From Leadbetterella sp. (GTDB lineage: Bacteria > Bacteroidota > Bacteroidia > Cytophagales > Spirosomataceae): a stretch of 64,000 bases of DNA. The position numbers and the translations under genes are program-made. Below are positions 47,590 through 55,510 of this stretch, in pieces. The stretch covers positions 1-64,000 of the forward strand of contig JAHBUH010000025.1 of the NCBI GenBank assembly GCA_019638185.1. Reading direction: 5' to 3'. Below the pieces are notes generated by a model. That model was not told the DNA's origin, made no database searches, and worked only from the letters and a program-made list of their open reading frames with translations. Positions within the stretch are counted from its first letter, which is position 1; every line of letters starts with the position of its first letter.

Positions 47590-47600
47590 TTGTACTTTTG
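47590..47600 (+). promoter_or_regulatory. Candidate gntR promoter -7 box with operator half-site
   Basis: TACTTTTG (47593-47600) fits TAnnTTTG. It is overlapped by TTGTAC (47590-47595), the same hexamer found in each arm of the operator upstream of deoC. Autoregulation by the GntR protein is possible. No good -33 box was seen. Confidence 0.4.
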
Positions 47601-47622
47601 CTAATCATCAATAGAGGGGAGA

Positions 47623-48333
47623 ATGAATATTCCGCGATACAAACAGATTCAGGAAGACTTGAAAAAAAGAATTCAGAAGGGAGACTATAAGGTGGGCGAT
47701 TACCTGCCATCCGAACACGAGTTATGCTCAGCTTTCACGATTACACGAACCACCGCCCGCAAAGCATTGGAAGAGTTGCAAAAGGAAGGGTTTATTATCC
47801 GACAGCATGGAAAAGGGAGCCAGGTTCGTGAACGGCGGGATTCCCTCGGGCTCCTTACCGTAAAAGGATTTTCTGAGGCTGTGGCGCAACAGGTGGAAAC
47901 TGAATTTCTCCGGAGGCCTGAGTTAACTTCCTGGGATTTCGATTTATCGTTTAAGCCCACTGCCCGGGAGATGAAAACCCAATGCCTGTATTTTTCACGC
48001 TTACGTTATATCGATCACCAACCGGTGATGGTGGAAGACAACTGGCTGGCGGTGGAAAAAGTACCGGGATTCGAAAAACAGGAATTTGTGGAGGGATCAT
48101 TCTTCAAAACCTTGAGTCAAAGGTACTTAATTGAAATCATTGGCTCTGAGCAGGAATTACGTGCCATTGCCGCAAGTGAGAAAGTAGCGGGACTTTTACA
48201 GGTTAAAAAAGGAGCACCCGTCTTACACATAACGGTGAAATACCTGACCAGTATTCCCGGTTATTATATTTATAGCCAGCTCTTTTGTCAAACGGATCAG
48301 TTCCCGATCGGCAACAGTTTTTTTGTCCAATAG
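47623..48333 (+). CDS. GntR-family regulator, HutC/UTRA subfamily
   Basis: A 236-residue regulator. The N-terminal winged HTH (about 5-70) reads Y-K-Q-I-Q-E-D-L-K-K-R-I, L-P-S-E-H-E-L, T-R-T-T-A-R-K-A-L-E-E-L and G-F-I-I-R-Q-H-G-K-G-S. The C-terminal UTRA ligand domain (about 90-235) is typical of HutC-type regulators that sense sugars, sugar phosphates or histidine-pathway metabolites. It lies directly upstream of the DeoC/PfkB genes, and a perfect palindrome between them is its likely operator. The ligand is probably an intermediate of that pathway. Confidence 0.88.
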   Translation: MNIPRYKQIQEDLKKRIQKGDYKVGDYLPSEHELCSAFTITRTTARKALEELQKEGFIIRQHGKGSQVRERRDSLGLLTVKGFSEAVAQQVETEFLRRPELTSWDFDLSFKPTAREMKTQCLYFSRLRYIDHQPVMVEDNWLAVEKVPGFEKQEFVEGSFFKTLSQRYLIEIIGSEQELRAIAASEKVAGLLQVKKGAPVLHITVKYLTSIPGYYIYSQLFCQTDQFPIGNSFFVQ

Positions 48334-48341
48334 GTAAAAAT

Positions 48342-48359
48342 AACTTGTACGTACAAGTT
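48342..48359. promoter_or_regulatory. 18-bp perfect palindrome, probable GntR operator
   Basis: AACTTGTACGTACAAGTT is a perfect inverted repeat of two 9-base arms. Palindromes with a TGTA/TACA core fit the HutC-type operator pattern. It sits between gntR and deoC and covers the position of the -33 element of the deoC promoter, so bound protein would block RNA polymerase. Confidence 0.8.
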
Positions 48360-48375
48360 GAAATGATTAGCTTTG
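48345..48375 (+). promoter_or_regulatory. Promoter of the deoC-kinase operon
   Basis: TTG (48345-48347) followed after 20 bases by TAGCTTTG (48368-48375) fits the Bacteroidetes consensus. The leader to the deoC start is about 18 bases. The -33 part lies inside the palindromic operator. Confidence 0.65.
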
Positions 48376-48393
48376 TAAAGCAAATCATTTATC

Positions 48394-49125
48394 ATGACAA
48401 AGAAAGCAGAAGAGATGACCGCCCGGGAACTGGCGGCTTATATTGATCAGTCGGTGCTCAAGCCGGAGTTTACACAGGAAGATATTGAAAAATATATCCG
48501 GGAAGGGATTGACTTCGGGTGCAAAACCGTTTGCATAAATCCATCCTCCCTGCCCATTGCAAGGCGTTTATGCCAGGGAACTGAAACGAAAATATGCATT
48601 GTATGTGACTTTCCGTTTGGCGCCTCCACTACGGCTTCCAAGGTTCTTCAGGCCGGGGAATATTGTAAAGACGGGGATATTTTTGAATTGGATATAGTGG
48701 CTAACTATGGCTGGATCAGGAGTGGTCTGTGGTCAAAGGTGCAAGACGATATCAAAGCGGTTTGTGATGTTTGCCATACCTACGGAACAGCGGTAAAGGT
48801 CATTTTTGAAACTGATGCCCTGACCCTGGACGAAGTAAAAAAAGCCACCGAAGTGGCCATAGCGACAGGTGCCGATTTTGTAAAAACCTCAACAGGCTTT
48901 TATACCGGCGGACCATCAGCCGGTGCCACGATGGAAGTAATCCGGGCCATGATGGACGTAGCAGGAGGGAGAGTAAAAATCAAAGGTTCGGGAGGCATCA
49001 GGACTCAGGAACACTTCTTTCAGCTAATCAATATGGGAATTGACCGGATGGGCATAGGTTACAAGTCTACCCCGGTAGTGTTAGGGCTTGAAGGCGGACA
49101 GGCAGGTTCAAAAGAAGTTTATTAA
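48394..49125 (+). CDS. deoC: Deoxyribose-phosphate aldolase-family enzyme (DeoC)
   Basis: A 243-residue class I aldolase. The Schiff-base Lys164 is in D-F-V-K-T-S-T-G-F, and the second active-site Lys is in V-K-I-K-G-S-G-G-I-R. The conserved Asp near 100 is in E-L-D-I-V-A-N-Y-G, and the start has I-D-x-S-V-L-K-P. DeoC splits 2-deoxyribose-5-phosphate into glyceraldehyde-3-phosphate and acetaldehyde. The gene is cotranscribed with a sugar kinase and preceded by a GntR operator, which points to a dedicated sugar pathway rather than the usual nucleoside cluster with deoA or deoD. The substrate may differ from deoxyribose phosphate. Confidence 0.88.
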   Translation: MTKKAEEMTARELAAYIDQSVLKPEFTQEDIEKYIREGIDFGCKTVCINPSSLPIARRLCQGTETKICIVCDFPFGASTTASKVLQAGEYCKDGDIFELDIVANYGWIRSGLWSKVQDDIKAVCDVCHTYGTAVKVIFETDALTLDEVKKATEVAIATGADFVKTSTGFYTGGPSAGATMEVIRAMMDVAGGRVKIKGSGGIRTQEHFFQLINMGIDRMGIGYKSTPVVLGLEGGQAGSKEVY

Positions 49126-49127
49126 TT

Positions 49128-50243
49128 ATGAGTTTGAGCTCAATTGCGGAACGCCTGGGCCAAAGCCTCGTCAATGCACAGGCATTTGTTGGATTTGATG
49201 GGTATGTGGACCGGATTCAACAGGTCATAAAAACACGTTCTCCCACAGGCAGTAGCGGCTTTGAGCATATCGGCCAATTCGCCGATTTCATTCAAACACT
49301 CGCCGGGCGAAGCGGGCAAATTGAAATAGTAACCCATGCGAAGAAAATCGGTGGAAACGGACCGATTCTGGCCAATGCCTTAGCCACTCTGGGTATGAAA
49401 ACGCGCTGCGCAGGGCCACTTAGTGATCCGATTTTTGATCAGATGTCCCCGGAATGCGAACGAATTTCCCTCGGACTTCCCGCTACAACCCATGCGCTTG
49501 AGTTCCCGGATGGAAAGGTGATGCTGTCTGAAGTTGCCCCGTTTGATATTTTAAACTGGCAGCACCTTGTAGATCAGATCGGAATTTCGGAACTGAAGAG
49601 GAATTACGAAGAAAGCCGGGTTATCGCTTTTGTGGATTGGGCTAACCTGCCACATGCCAATGATTTATGGAGGGGATATTTCGAAAATATTGTAAGAACA
49701 GCCCCCGAAAAAACAGACCGATATTTCTTATTTGACCTTTGCGATCCTACAAAACGGACTGCGGATGAAATAGGGGAATGCCTTAACATAGTTGCGGCTT
49801 ATGCCCCGTATGGCAACCTGACGTTAGGGATGAATGAAAATGAAGCCAGAAGGATTTACCTTGCACTAAACGGTCATACTCCATCCGATACCTTACGACT
49901 CAGCCAAACACCGGATCTGGAATCGGTAGGCAGATTCATTCTTGAAGCTTCTCAAATTCCATCCATCCTTATTCATCCTACAGAATCTGCCATGCTCTTT
50001 ACGGCTGAAGGGGTGGTGCACCAGAAGGGGCGACTAGTTCCCAATCCAAAAGTATTGACCGGGGCGGGCGATAATCTCAATGCCGGTTATTGCTGGAGTC
50101 TCTTAAATAACTTTGGTACGGAAGACTGTCTTTTACTGAGTATGGCGGCATCGGGTGCATATATTCAAAATGGATATAGCCCTACAAATGATGACTTGAT
50201 TGCATATATCCGGCAATGGAAGTCTGAAATACAGATTAGATAA
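49128..50243 (+). CDS. PfkB-family carbohydrate kinase
   Basis: A 371-residue kinase of the ribokinase/PfkB superfamily. An N-terminal F-V-G-F-D-G-Y-V-D substrate motif is followed by K-I-G-G-N-G-P-I-L-A-N-A-L-A. The C-terminal signature T-G-A-G-D-N-L-N-A-G-Y contains the catalytic Asp. It is longer than typical ribokinases (about 310), which leaves the substrate open. The gene begins two bases after deoC, so kinase and aldolase form one operon. A kinase making 2-deoxyribose-5-phosphate or a related sugar phosphate for DeoC would be the simplest scheme. No transporter gene is present. Confidence 0.83.
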   Translation: MSLSSIAERLGQSLVNAQAFVGFDGYVDRIQQVIKTRSPTGSSGFEHIGQFADFIQTLAGRSGQIEIVTHAKKIGGNGPILANALATLGMKTRCAGPLSDPIFDQMSPECERISLGLPATTHALEFPDGKVMLSEVAPFDILNWQHLVDQIGISELKRNYEESRVIAFVDWANLPHANDLWRGYFENIVRTAPEKTDRYFLFDLCDPTKRTADEIGECLNIVAAYAPYGNLTLGMNENEARRIYLALNGHTPSDTLRLSQTPDLESVGRFILEASQIPSILIHPTESAMLFTAEGVVHQKGRLVPNPKVLTGAGDNLNAGYCWSLLNNFGTEDCLLLSMAASGAYIQNGYSPTNDDLIAYIRQWKSEIQIR

Positions 50244-50406
50244 AAGTGAGGGCAGGCTGGAGCAGCATTTCCTCTTAAAAATTACTATTTAACATAATAT
50301 TAATTATACAACAAATGAGGGTTGCCTAAGGATATACGATGACGGCTCGCGCGACCCGGCTAAAAATGCTAAACAGACTGATTGCAATCTTGTTTAAAAT
50401 CTGCAC

Positions 50407-50808
50407 TTACGCAAACGCCTCCGGACTGAAAATCTTAAAGGTATCATCTGAGTAAAAAAACATGACTTTGGTGAGGCTGCGTTCGGGTTTGGGTTCGGCC
50501 TGAGAATTTGATATTTCGGCTTCGGCTGTACTTTGGCCCGAACCATTGAAATCTCGTGAAAAGTCATTATTCTCTTTTATGGTCTGAACTACCTCAGGAT
50601 CAAGGTCCTGATCATCACCGATCCAGTTGTATTCCAGCTCCGGAAAACGCTCTACAATCTTCTGGATGATATCCAGGCTGGGCTTATTCCTTTCCGTCAG
50701 GATATGACTGATAATAGGCCTTTTAACGCCAATAACGTCCGCAAAACGCGTAGAACTCAGCTCCAGGCCGATGATCAGTGCTTCTATTTTATCTTTTAAA
50801 GAAGGCAT
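50407..50808 (-). CDS. Small XRE-family regulator
   Basis: A 133-residue protein with an HTH at about 5-60 (K-D-K-I-E-A-L-I, S-S-T-R-F-A-D-V-I-G-V-K-R-P-I-I-S-H-I-L, R-N-K-P-S-L-D-I-I-Q-K-I). It is followed by a Pro/Ser-rich linker and a short basic/aromatic C-terminus. The ATG at 50808 is chosen because a strong promoter (TTTG-N20-TTACTTTG) lies inside the longer frame; 50820 is the alternative. The protein type is common in Bacteroidetes, where short XRE proteins act as cell-state or phage-like repressors. Targets unknown. Confidence 0.75.
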   Translation of the reverse strand: MPSLKDKIEALIIGLELSSTRFADVIGVKRPIISHILTERNKPSLDIIQKIVERFPELEYNWIGDDQDLDPEVVQTIKENNDFSRDFNGSGQSTAEAEISNSQAEPKPERSLTKVMFFYSDDTFKIFSPEAFA

Positions 50809-50827
50809 TTCCAATAACATTTGAAAA

Positions 50828-50861
50828 CTGATCAAAGTAACAATAATATTCTTAAATTCAC
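50828..50861 (-). promoter_or_regulatory. Promoter of the XRE gene
   Basis: On the minus strand, TTTG followed after about 20 bases by TTACTTTG gives a near-consensus Bacteroidetes promoter. It lies inside the longest ORF of the gene, which decides against that ORF's first ATG. Confidence 0.55.
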
Positions 50862-50999
50862 AAATGTATTTTGTAGTAATTTTCATTTGTAATTTACTAT
50901 TTACATTTGTTAATTTATAATTACCTGGTATTTAGTGTATTAGTTAGCACTCAAAATTTGTATTATTCCAGTATTAATCCATTAGTTATCAAAAACAGG

Positions 51000-51077
51000 A
51001 TGAAAATATTTTTGTTACTATCCTTGCTTTTTATGTTTTCAGGGGATTACTTTGCTTCAGCAATACGGGATGTCTGA
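51000..51077 (+). CDS. Possible 25-residue signal-like peptide ORF
   Basis: ATG at 51000 opens M-K-I-F-L-L-L-S-L-L-F-M-F-S-G-D and closes after 25 codons at TGA. The sequence looks like a signal peptide with almost no mature part. A TAnnTTTG match (51007-51014) lies inside it and a terminator hairpin follows at 51122, so the locus could equally be a small RNA. No Shine-Dalgarno is clear. Low confidence. Confidence 0.25.
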   Translation: MKIFLLLSLLFMFSGDYFASAIRDV

Positions 51078-51121
51078 CTTACGTGACCCATTTATAAGAC
51101 TTACACGCTTTCCGAAAAAGC

Positions 51122-51162
51122 ATGGGGCTGCCCCGCTTACAGCAAGGTAGCCCCATTCTTTT
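51122..51162. terminator. Terminator hairpin, both orientations plausible
   Basis: ATGGGGCTGCC (51122-51132) pairs with GGTAGCCCCAT (51146-51156) with one G-T wobble. TCTTTT follows on the plus strand and GCTTTTT on the minus strand. It may end a plus-strand transcript at 51000 or serve dapD from the other side. Confidence 0.65.
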
Positions 51163-51222
51163 ACCACCAATTACGGCTTTCCTAATTAAAGAAATATAGG
51201 TTTAAGAATCCATTTTAATCAG

Positions 51223-51260
51223 AAAGGTCCCGGAACATTTCCAGGACCTTTTTAGTTTTT
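51223..51260. terminator. Second terminator hairpin downstream of dapD
   Basis: Thirteen-base arms (51223-51235 and 51239-51251) with one mismatch are followed by TTAGTTTTT on the plus strand. It lies 48 bases past the dapD stop, so it may also stop dapD transcripts. Confidence 0.65.
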
Positions 51261-51298
51261 ACGGTTCATACTTAATGGCCAGCCAATGCCCGCCGGTA

Positions 51299-52108
51299 TT
51301 ACACCGTCACATTATTCTCCCTCAGGGCATCATTCAGCGAGGTTTTCAGGTCTGTACTGGCTTTCCGTTTACCGATGATCAGCGCACAAGGCACGCCGTA
51401 TTCACCAGCAGGAAATGATTTAGGGATAGTACCCGGGATCACTACGGAATTTTCAGGCACATACCCGGTGTACTGAACCGGCTCCGGTCCGGTCACATCG
51501 ATGATCTTGGAGCTGCCGGTAATGGTTACCCCGGCACCCAGCACCGCACGCTTACCGATATGCGCGCCTTCCACCACAATACAGCGTGATCCGATAAAGG
51601 CACCGTCTTCCACAATCACCGGCGAAGCCTGGGCCGGCTCCAGCACACCGCCTATACCCACACCACCACTCAGGTGCACATCTTTCCCGATCTGGGCGCA
51701 GCTTCCTACCGTGGCCCAGGTATCCACCATGGTGCCGGAATCCACATACGCACCGATGTTAATATAACTCGGCATCAGGATGGCACCGGGTGCAATATAC
51801 GATCCGTAACGGGCTACAGCGGGTGGAACTACCCGTACACCTAATTTTTCGTAGTCGCCCTTTAATTGCATTTTATCGTGGTACTCAAAGATTCCCGCCT
51901 CCATTTTTTCCATCTTCCGGAGGGGGAAATACAGGATAATGGCTTTTTTGACCCATTCATTAGTTTTCCACTCTCCATTACTATCTACATTAGCAACCCT
52001 AAGCTCACCGGCATCTACCAGTGCAATTACCTTTTCGATGGCTTCTACCGTTGCTTTTTCCTTAAGTAACTCCCGGTTTTCCCAGGCCTCTGAAATGATC
52101 TGCTCCAT
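51299..52108 (-). CDS. dapD: Tetrahydrodipicolinate N-succinyltransferase
   Basis: A 269-residue DapD. An N-terminal helical domain (A-W-E-N-R-E) is followed by the left-handed beta helix of hexapeptide repeats from about 95 to 230. It has V-V-P-P-A-V-A-R-Y-G-S-Y-I-A-P-G-A-I-L-M-P-S-Y-I-N-I-G-A-Y and G-V-G-I-G-G-V-L-E-P-x-Q-A-x-P-V. It succinylates tetrahydrodipicolinate in the lysine/diaminopimelate pathway. The gene stands alone on the minus strand, with hairpin terminators after it. Confidence 0.95.
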   Translation of the reverse strand: MEQIISEAWENRELLKEKATVEAIEKVIALVDAGELRVANVDSNGEWKTNEWVKKAIILYFPLRKMEKMEAGIFEYHDKMQLKGDYEKLGVRVVPPAVARYGSYIAPGAILMPSYINIGAYVDSGTMVDTWATVGSCAQIGKDVHLSGGVGIGGVLEPAQASPVIVEDGAFIGSRCIVVEGAHIGKRAVLGAGVTITGSSKIIDVTGPEPVQYTGYVPENSVVIPGTIPKSFPAGEYGVPCALIIGKRKASTDLKTSLNDALRENNVTV

Positions 52109-52438
52109 TTGAATATTATTGCTATTTTCTTTTTTTACTTTTACTCCGTTTAATTCACTATAAAATACTGGTTTTACAAGTACTATGTTTTCTTTTTCCC
52201 CTCTCCTGCCCTGTTTTCCTGCTTGTACTTTTTATAGCCGAATATTATTTGGTTTTTTGTTTCCGGTTGTAAAGTTAAATAATTCCGGACCGGGTAAAAA
52301 GAAAAATCGCAATGCTATTCATTTTAGCCATCCCCTCCTCTCTTTTTTTATGATAAATAGCGTGAAAATCAGCATAAATTATGGTTCCGTTTAATGGAGA
52401 AAAGTGCTAACTTTGCGGAAACTTAACGACATATTCAA
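52109..52438. other. Divergent intergenic region between dapD and gap
   Basis: These 330 bases are AT-rich with long T and pyrimidine runs. The only feature I can support is a TAACTTTG -7 box at 52408-52415 ahead of gap. No structured RNA or gene is visible; a plus-strand frame here has no coding character. Confidence 0.5.
52408..52415 (+). promoter_or_regulatory. -7 box of the gap promoter
   Basis: TAACTTTG fits TAnnTTTG and lies 24 bases before the gap start codon. The -33 region is weak. Confidence 0.55.
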
Positions 52439-53452
52439 ATGAAAGAAATTAAAGTTGCGATTAACGGATTTGGTAGAATCGGACGTCTTGTATATCGTCA
52501 GATTTATAACATGGAAGGTATTGACGTGGTAGCGATTAATGACCTTACCAGTCCTAAGGTACTTGCCCACCTGTTAAAATATGATACGGCTCACGGACGA
52601 TTTAACGGTAATGTGGAGTCTACCGATAATTCGATAATTGTGAACGGCGATTCCATTAATATTTATGCTCAGAAAGACCCGGCTCAGATTCCATGGGGCA
52701 GCCACGATGTGGATGTGGTCCTGGAGTGTACCGGATTTTTTGCAGATGCCGACAAGGCGAAAGCCCACATCACCGCAGGAGCGAAAAAAGTGGTGATCTC
52801 GGCACCGGCCACCGGCGACCTGAAGACCATCGTGTTTAACGTAAACCACCAGCTGCTGGACGGTTCGGAAACCATCATCAGCTGTGCTTCATGTACGACC
52901 AACTGCCTGGCACCGATGGCCCAGGTACTGGAAGAGAAATACGGTATCGTTAACGGTTTGATGACTACGGTTCATGCGTATACGAACGACCAGAATACCC
53001 AGGATGCGCCGCATCCGAAAGGTGACCTGAGACGTGCCAGAGCGGCTGCGCAGAACATCGTTCCGAACAGCACCGGAGCCGCTAAGGCCATTGGCCTGGT
53101 ACTTCCCAGCCTGAAAGGCAAACTGGACGGTTCCGCTCAGCGTGTACCTACACTGACCGGTTCACTGACTGAGCTTACCGTTATCCTGGGTAAGAAAGTG
53201 ACCGTAGAAGAAATTAACGCCGCCATGAAAGCCGCCGCTAATGAGAGCTTCGGTTATACGGAAGATGAGATCGTGAGCAGCGACATCATTGGCATGAACT
53301 TCGGATCCCTGTATGACGGTACCCAAACCCGTGTTCAGACCGTGGGTGATACCCAGCTGGTAAGAACGGTATCCTGGTATGATAACGAAATGTCTTATGT
53401 TTCTCAGTTAGTAAGAACCGTGAAATACTTCGCAGAATTAATTTCGAAGTAA
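52439..53452 (+). CDS. gap: Glyceraldehyde-3-phosphate dehydrogenase, type I
   Basis: A 337-residue GAPDH. The NAD Rossmann motif [10 protein letters not shown] starts near residue 8. The catalytic Cys is in [12 protein letters not shown], and the substrate site has H-A-Y-T-N-D-Q and [22 protein letters not shown] lies near the end. It converts glyceraldehyde-3-phosphate to 1,3-bisphosphoglycerate in glycolysis and gluconeogenesis. It is monocistronic, with a terminator shared with the convergent trmB. Confidence 0.97.
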   Translation: MKEIKVAINGFGRIGRLVYRQIYNMEGIDVVAINDLTSPKVLAHLLKYDTAHGRFNGNVESTDNSIIVNGDSINIYAQKDPAQIPWGSHDVDVVLECTGFFADADKAKAHITAGAKKVVISAPATGDLKTIVFNVNHQLLDGSETIISCASCTTNCLAPMAQVLEEKYGIVNGLMTTVHAYTNDQNTQDAPHPKGDLRRARAAAQNIVPNSTGAAKAIGLVLPSLKGKLDGSAQRVPTLTGSLTELTVILGKKVTVEEINAAMKAAANESFGYTEDEIVSSDIIGMNFGSLYDGTQTRVQTVGDTQLVRTVSWYDNEMSYVSQLVRTVKYFAELISK

Positions 53453-53474
53453 TAGAAAGACGAAATTTCTTAAA

Positions 53475-53510
53475 AGAAACGGCCGGAGAAATCAGGCCGT
53501 TTCTTTTTTA
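53475..53510. terminator. Terminator between convergent gap and trmB
   Basis: AGAAACGGCC (53475-53484) pairs perfectly with GGCCGTTTCT (53495-53504), with a run of T after it on the plus strand. The right arm overlaps the last codons of trmB, so one hairpin can serve both genes. Confidence 0.85.
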
Positions 53511-54166
53511 TGTAAACGGGCCTTCAGGTAGTTAATATCGGCTCCCTTGTCCGTAAAAAAGCGCTCGTAGTGCGTCACGATCTCGAAGTGCCCCTCCTTC
53601 AGCGGGGAGTTGTAAAGGTCTTTGGTGTAGTCCAGGATCTCGAATTCTGGATCGGTTTTCATCACCTCCAGGGAATAATCAAACAGGAACTCGCTATCGG
53701 TTTTTAAATGGTAGATCCCGCCGTTTTTCAGGTAGCGCTTGTACAGCTCCAGGAAAGTGGAATTGGTCAGCCGGCGCTTTTCTTCCTTGTCGCGCGGCTG
53801 GGGATCCGGGTGCACCAGCCAGATCTCTGACACTTCATTCTCTTCAAAGAACTCATCCAGATACTGTATGCCCGTACGCAGGAAGGCCACGTTTTTAAGC
53901 CCCAGCTCTTCCGCCCGGGCACTGCCCCGCGCTATCCGGTCGCCCTTGATATCGATCCCTATAAAATTCAGCTCGGGAAACCGGCTCCCCAGTCCCACCG
54001 TATATTCGCCTTTACCGCAGGCCAGCTCCAGCACTATGGGATTCGTGTTCTTAAAATACACCTCATTCCATCGGCCTTTGATGGAAGTATAGAGCTCTTT
54101 GCCCCGCTCGATCACGTTGTGTGTCGCTGCATTATGCCGGAAACGGCCCAGTTTTCTTCTTGCCAC
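53492..54166 (-). CDS. trmB: tRNA (guanine46-N7)-methyltransferase
   Basis: A 224-residue TrmB. The AdoMet motif is V-L-E-L-A-C-G-K-G-E-Y-T-V-G-L, followed by N-F-I-G-I-D-I-K-G-D-R, W-L-V-H-P-D-P-Q-P-R-D-K-E-E-K-R-R-L and Y-H-L-K-T-D-S. It makes m7G46 in the variable loop of tRNAs. It is the last gene of a long minus-strand block and starts two bases after the folC stop. Its 3' end forms part of the shared terminator with gap. Confidence 0.94.
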   Translation of the reverse strand: MARRKLGRFRHNAATHNVIERGKELYTSIKGRWNEVYFKNTNPIVLELACGKGEYTVGLGSRFPELNFIGIDIKGDRIARGSARAEELGLKNVAFLRTGIQYLDEFFEENEVSEIWLVHPDPQPRDKEEKRRLTNSTFLELYKRYLKNGGIYHLKTDSEFLFDYSLEVMKTDPEFEILDYTKDLYNSPLKEGHFEIVTHYERFFTDKGADINYLKARLHKKETA

Positions 54167-54168
54167 GT

Positions 54169-55464
54169 TTATAAATCGTTTATTTCTGCTACCAGGTATG
54201 TGCTTCCGCCGATAAAAATGATGTCATCCGTACCGGCTTCCGCCCTGGCTTTTTCGATAGCTAAATTCACACCATTGAAAATGCTAATATTTTTAGTATT
54301 TTTAAATTCCAATTGCCGGAGATCATCCGTCTTCAATGCCCGGAAAGAATCAAATTCACACAGGTAAATAATGGCGTCTTCCGGTATATATCCGCTCAGA
54401 TGCGTAATATCTTTGTCTTTAACAAAGCCCAGGATAAAGTAGAGCCGGCGGTGAGGTTCCCGGCTGATGCGGTTAATAGTGATCCGGAAAGCCTGGTCGT
54501 TATGGCCGGTATCGCAGATCACCAGGGGATTCCGGCCCAGGATCTGCCAGCGTCCTTTAAGGCCGGTATTGGGTATTACGTTCCGGAATCCCGCTTCCAG
54601 AGCCTTATCGCTGATCTTATATCCCGCCTGGCGTAATTGCATCACCGTTTCTGTTACACCCCGTATGTTGGCTTTCTGGTAGGTACCGGCCAGCCCTGAA
54701 TCCAGGCTAAGCTCCGCACCGTTCTTTTTATTAATCGCCTTTAAATGAAGGTGTTCTATGGTCTCTTCCTGTACTTCTATATCCCACTTATCCTGTGCAA
54801 AAAACAGGGGCGCATCCTGACGGCGGGCTACCCCCTCAAAAACCGGCCGGGTTTCCGGCAGGTACTCCGAAACCACTACGGGTACACGGGGTTTAATGAT
54901 GCCTGCTTTCTCGTAGGCTATTTTGTCCAGCGTATCGCCTAACACATCCGTATGATCATAGCCGATGTTCGTGATCAATGCTAAATCCACATTGCTAATT
55001 ATATTAGTCGAATCCAGCCTGCCGCCTAAACCTACCTCAATTACCGCCACATCTACTTTTTCATCGGAGAAAATTTTGAAAGCCAGGGCTACAGACACCT
55101 CGAAAAACGACGGCCTGAGATTTTGAAATTCCTGGCCGTAGTCCCGGACAAAATCAATTACGCAATTCTCAGGCACCAGCTTTCCGTTCACCCGGAAGCG
55201 CTCCCGGTAGTCTTTCAGGTGGGGCGAAGTGTACAGACCCGTCTTATAGCCGGCTTCTATCAGGATGGAAGCCAGGAAGTGCGAGCTGCTGCCTTTGCCG
55301 TTCGTGCCGGCCACATGAATGCTTTTGAAATTATCCTGGGGATTTCCCAGGATCTCGCAAAGCCGCGTAATATTAGTGAGCTTAGGCTTAATGGCTTTTT
55401 TCCCGATCTTCTGGAATGCGGGTAGCTGACTATATAGATAGTCAACGGTCTCCTGATAGGTCAT
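54169..55464 (-). CDS. folC: Folylpolyglutamate/dihydrofolate synthase
   Basis: A 431-residue FolC of the Mur-ligase superfamily. The P-loop reads V-A-G-T-N-G-K-G-S-S-S-H near residue 52. It has Y-T-S-P-H-L-K-D-Y-R-E-R-F-R-V-N-G, E-V-G-L-G-G-R-L-D-S-T-N and I-T-N-I-G-Y-D-H-T-D-V-L-G-D-T-L. The C-terminal domain has G-R-W-Q and D-T-G-H-N. It adds glutamate to folates and may also make dihydrofolate from dihydropteroate. It follows the TonB-like gene by 46 bases and precedes trmB by two. Confidence 0.94.
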   Translation of the reverse strand: MTYQETVDYLYSQLPAFQKIGKKAIKPKLTNITRLCEILGNPQDNFKSIHVAGTNGKGSSSHFLASILIEAGYKTGLYTSPHLKDYRERFRVNGKLVPENCVIDFVRDYGQEFQNLRPSFFEVSVALAFKIFSDEKVDVAVIEVGLGGRLDSTNIISNVDLALITNIGYDHTDVLGDTLDKIAYEKAGIIKPRVPVVVSEYLPETRPVFEGVARRQDAPLFFAQDKWDIEVQEETIEHLHLKAINKKNGAELSLDSGLAGTYQKANIRGVTETVMQLRQAGYKISDKALEAGFRNVIPNTGLKGRWQILGRNPLVICDTGHNDQAFRITINRISREPHRRLYFILGFVKDKDITHLSGYIPEDAIIYLCEFDSFRALKTDDLRQLEFKNTKNISIFNGVNLAIEKARAEAGTDDIIFIGGSTYLVAEINDL

Positions 55465-55510
55465 TTAACCTCGGGGGAATCTGGTACGTTATTCACTGTT
55501 TTCTGACGGG

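Larger units (their letters stand above)
50809..51298. other. Intergenic region between XRE gene and dapD
   Basis: These 490 AT-rich bases hold the XRE promoter, a possible 25-codon reading frame at 51000-51077 and two terminator-like hairpins. No tRNA, repeat array or longer gene is visible. Confidence 0.5.

Noticed and set aside
52185-52394. 69-codon plus-strand frame between dapD and gap
   Set aside because: Low-complexity pyrimidine-rich DNA, no coding character, no ribosome binding site.
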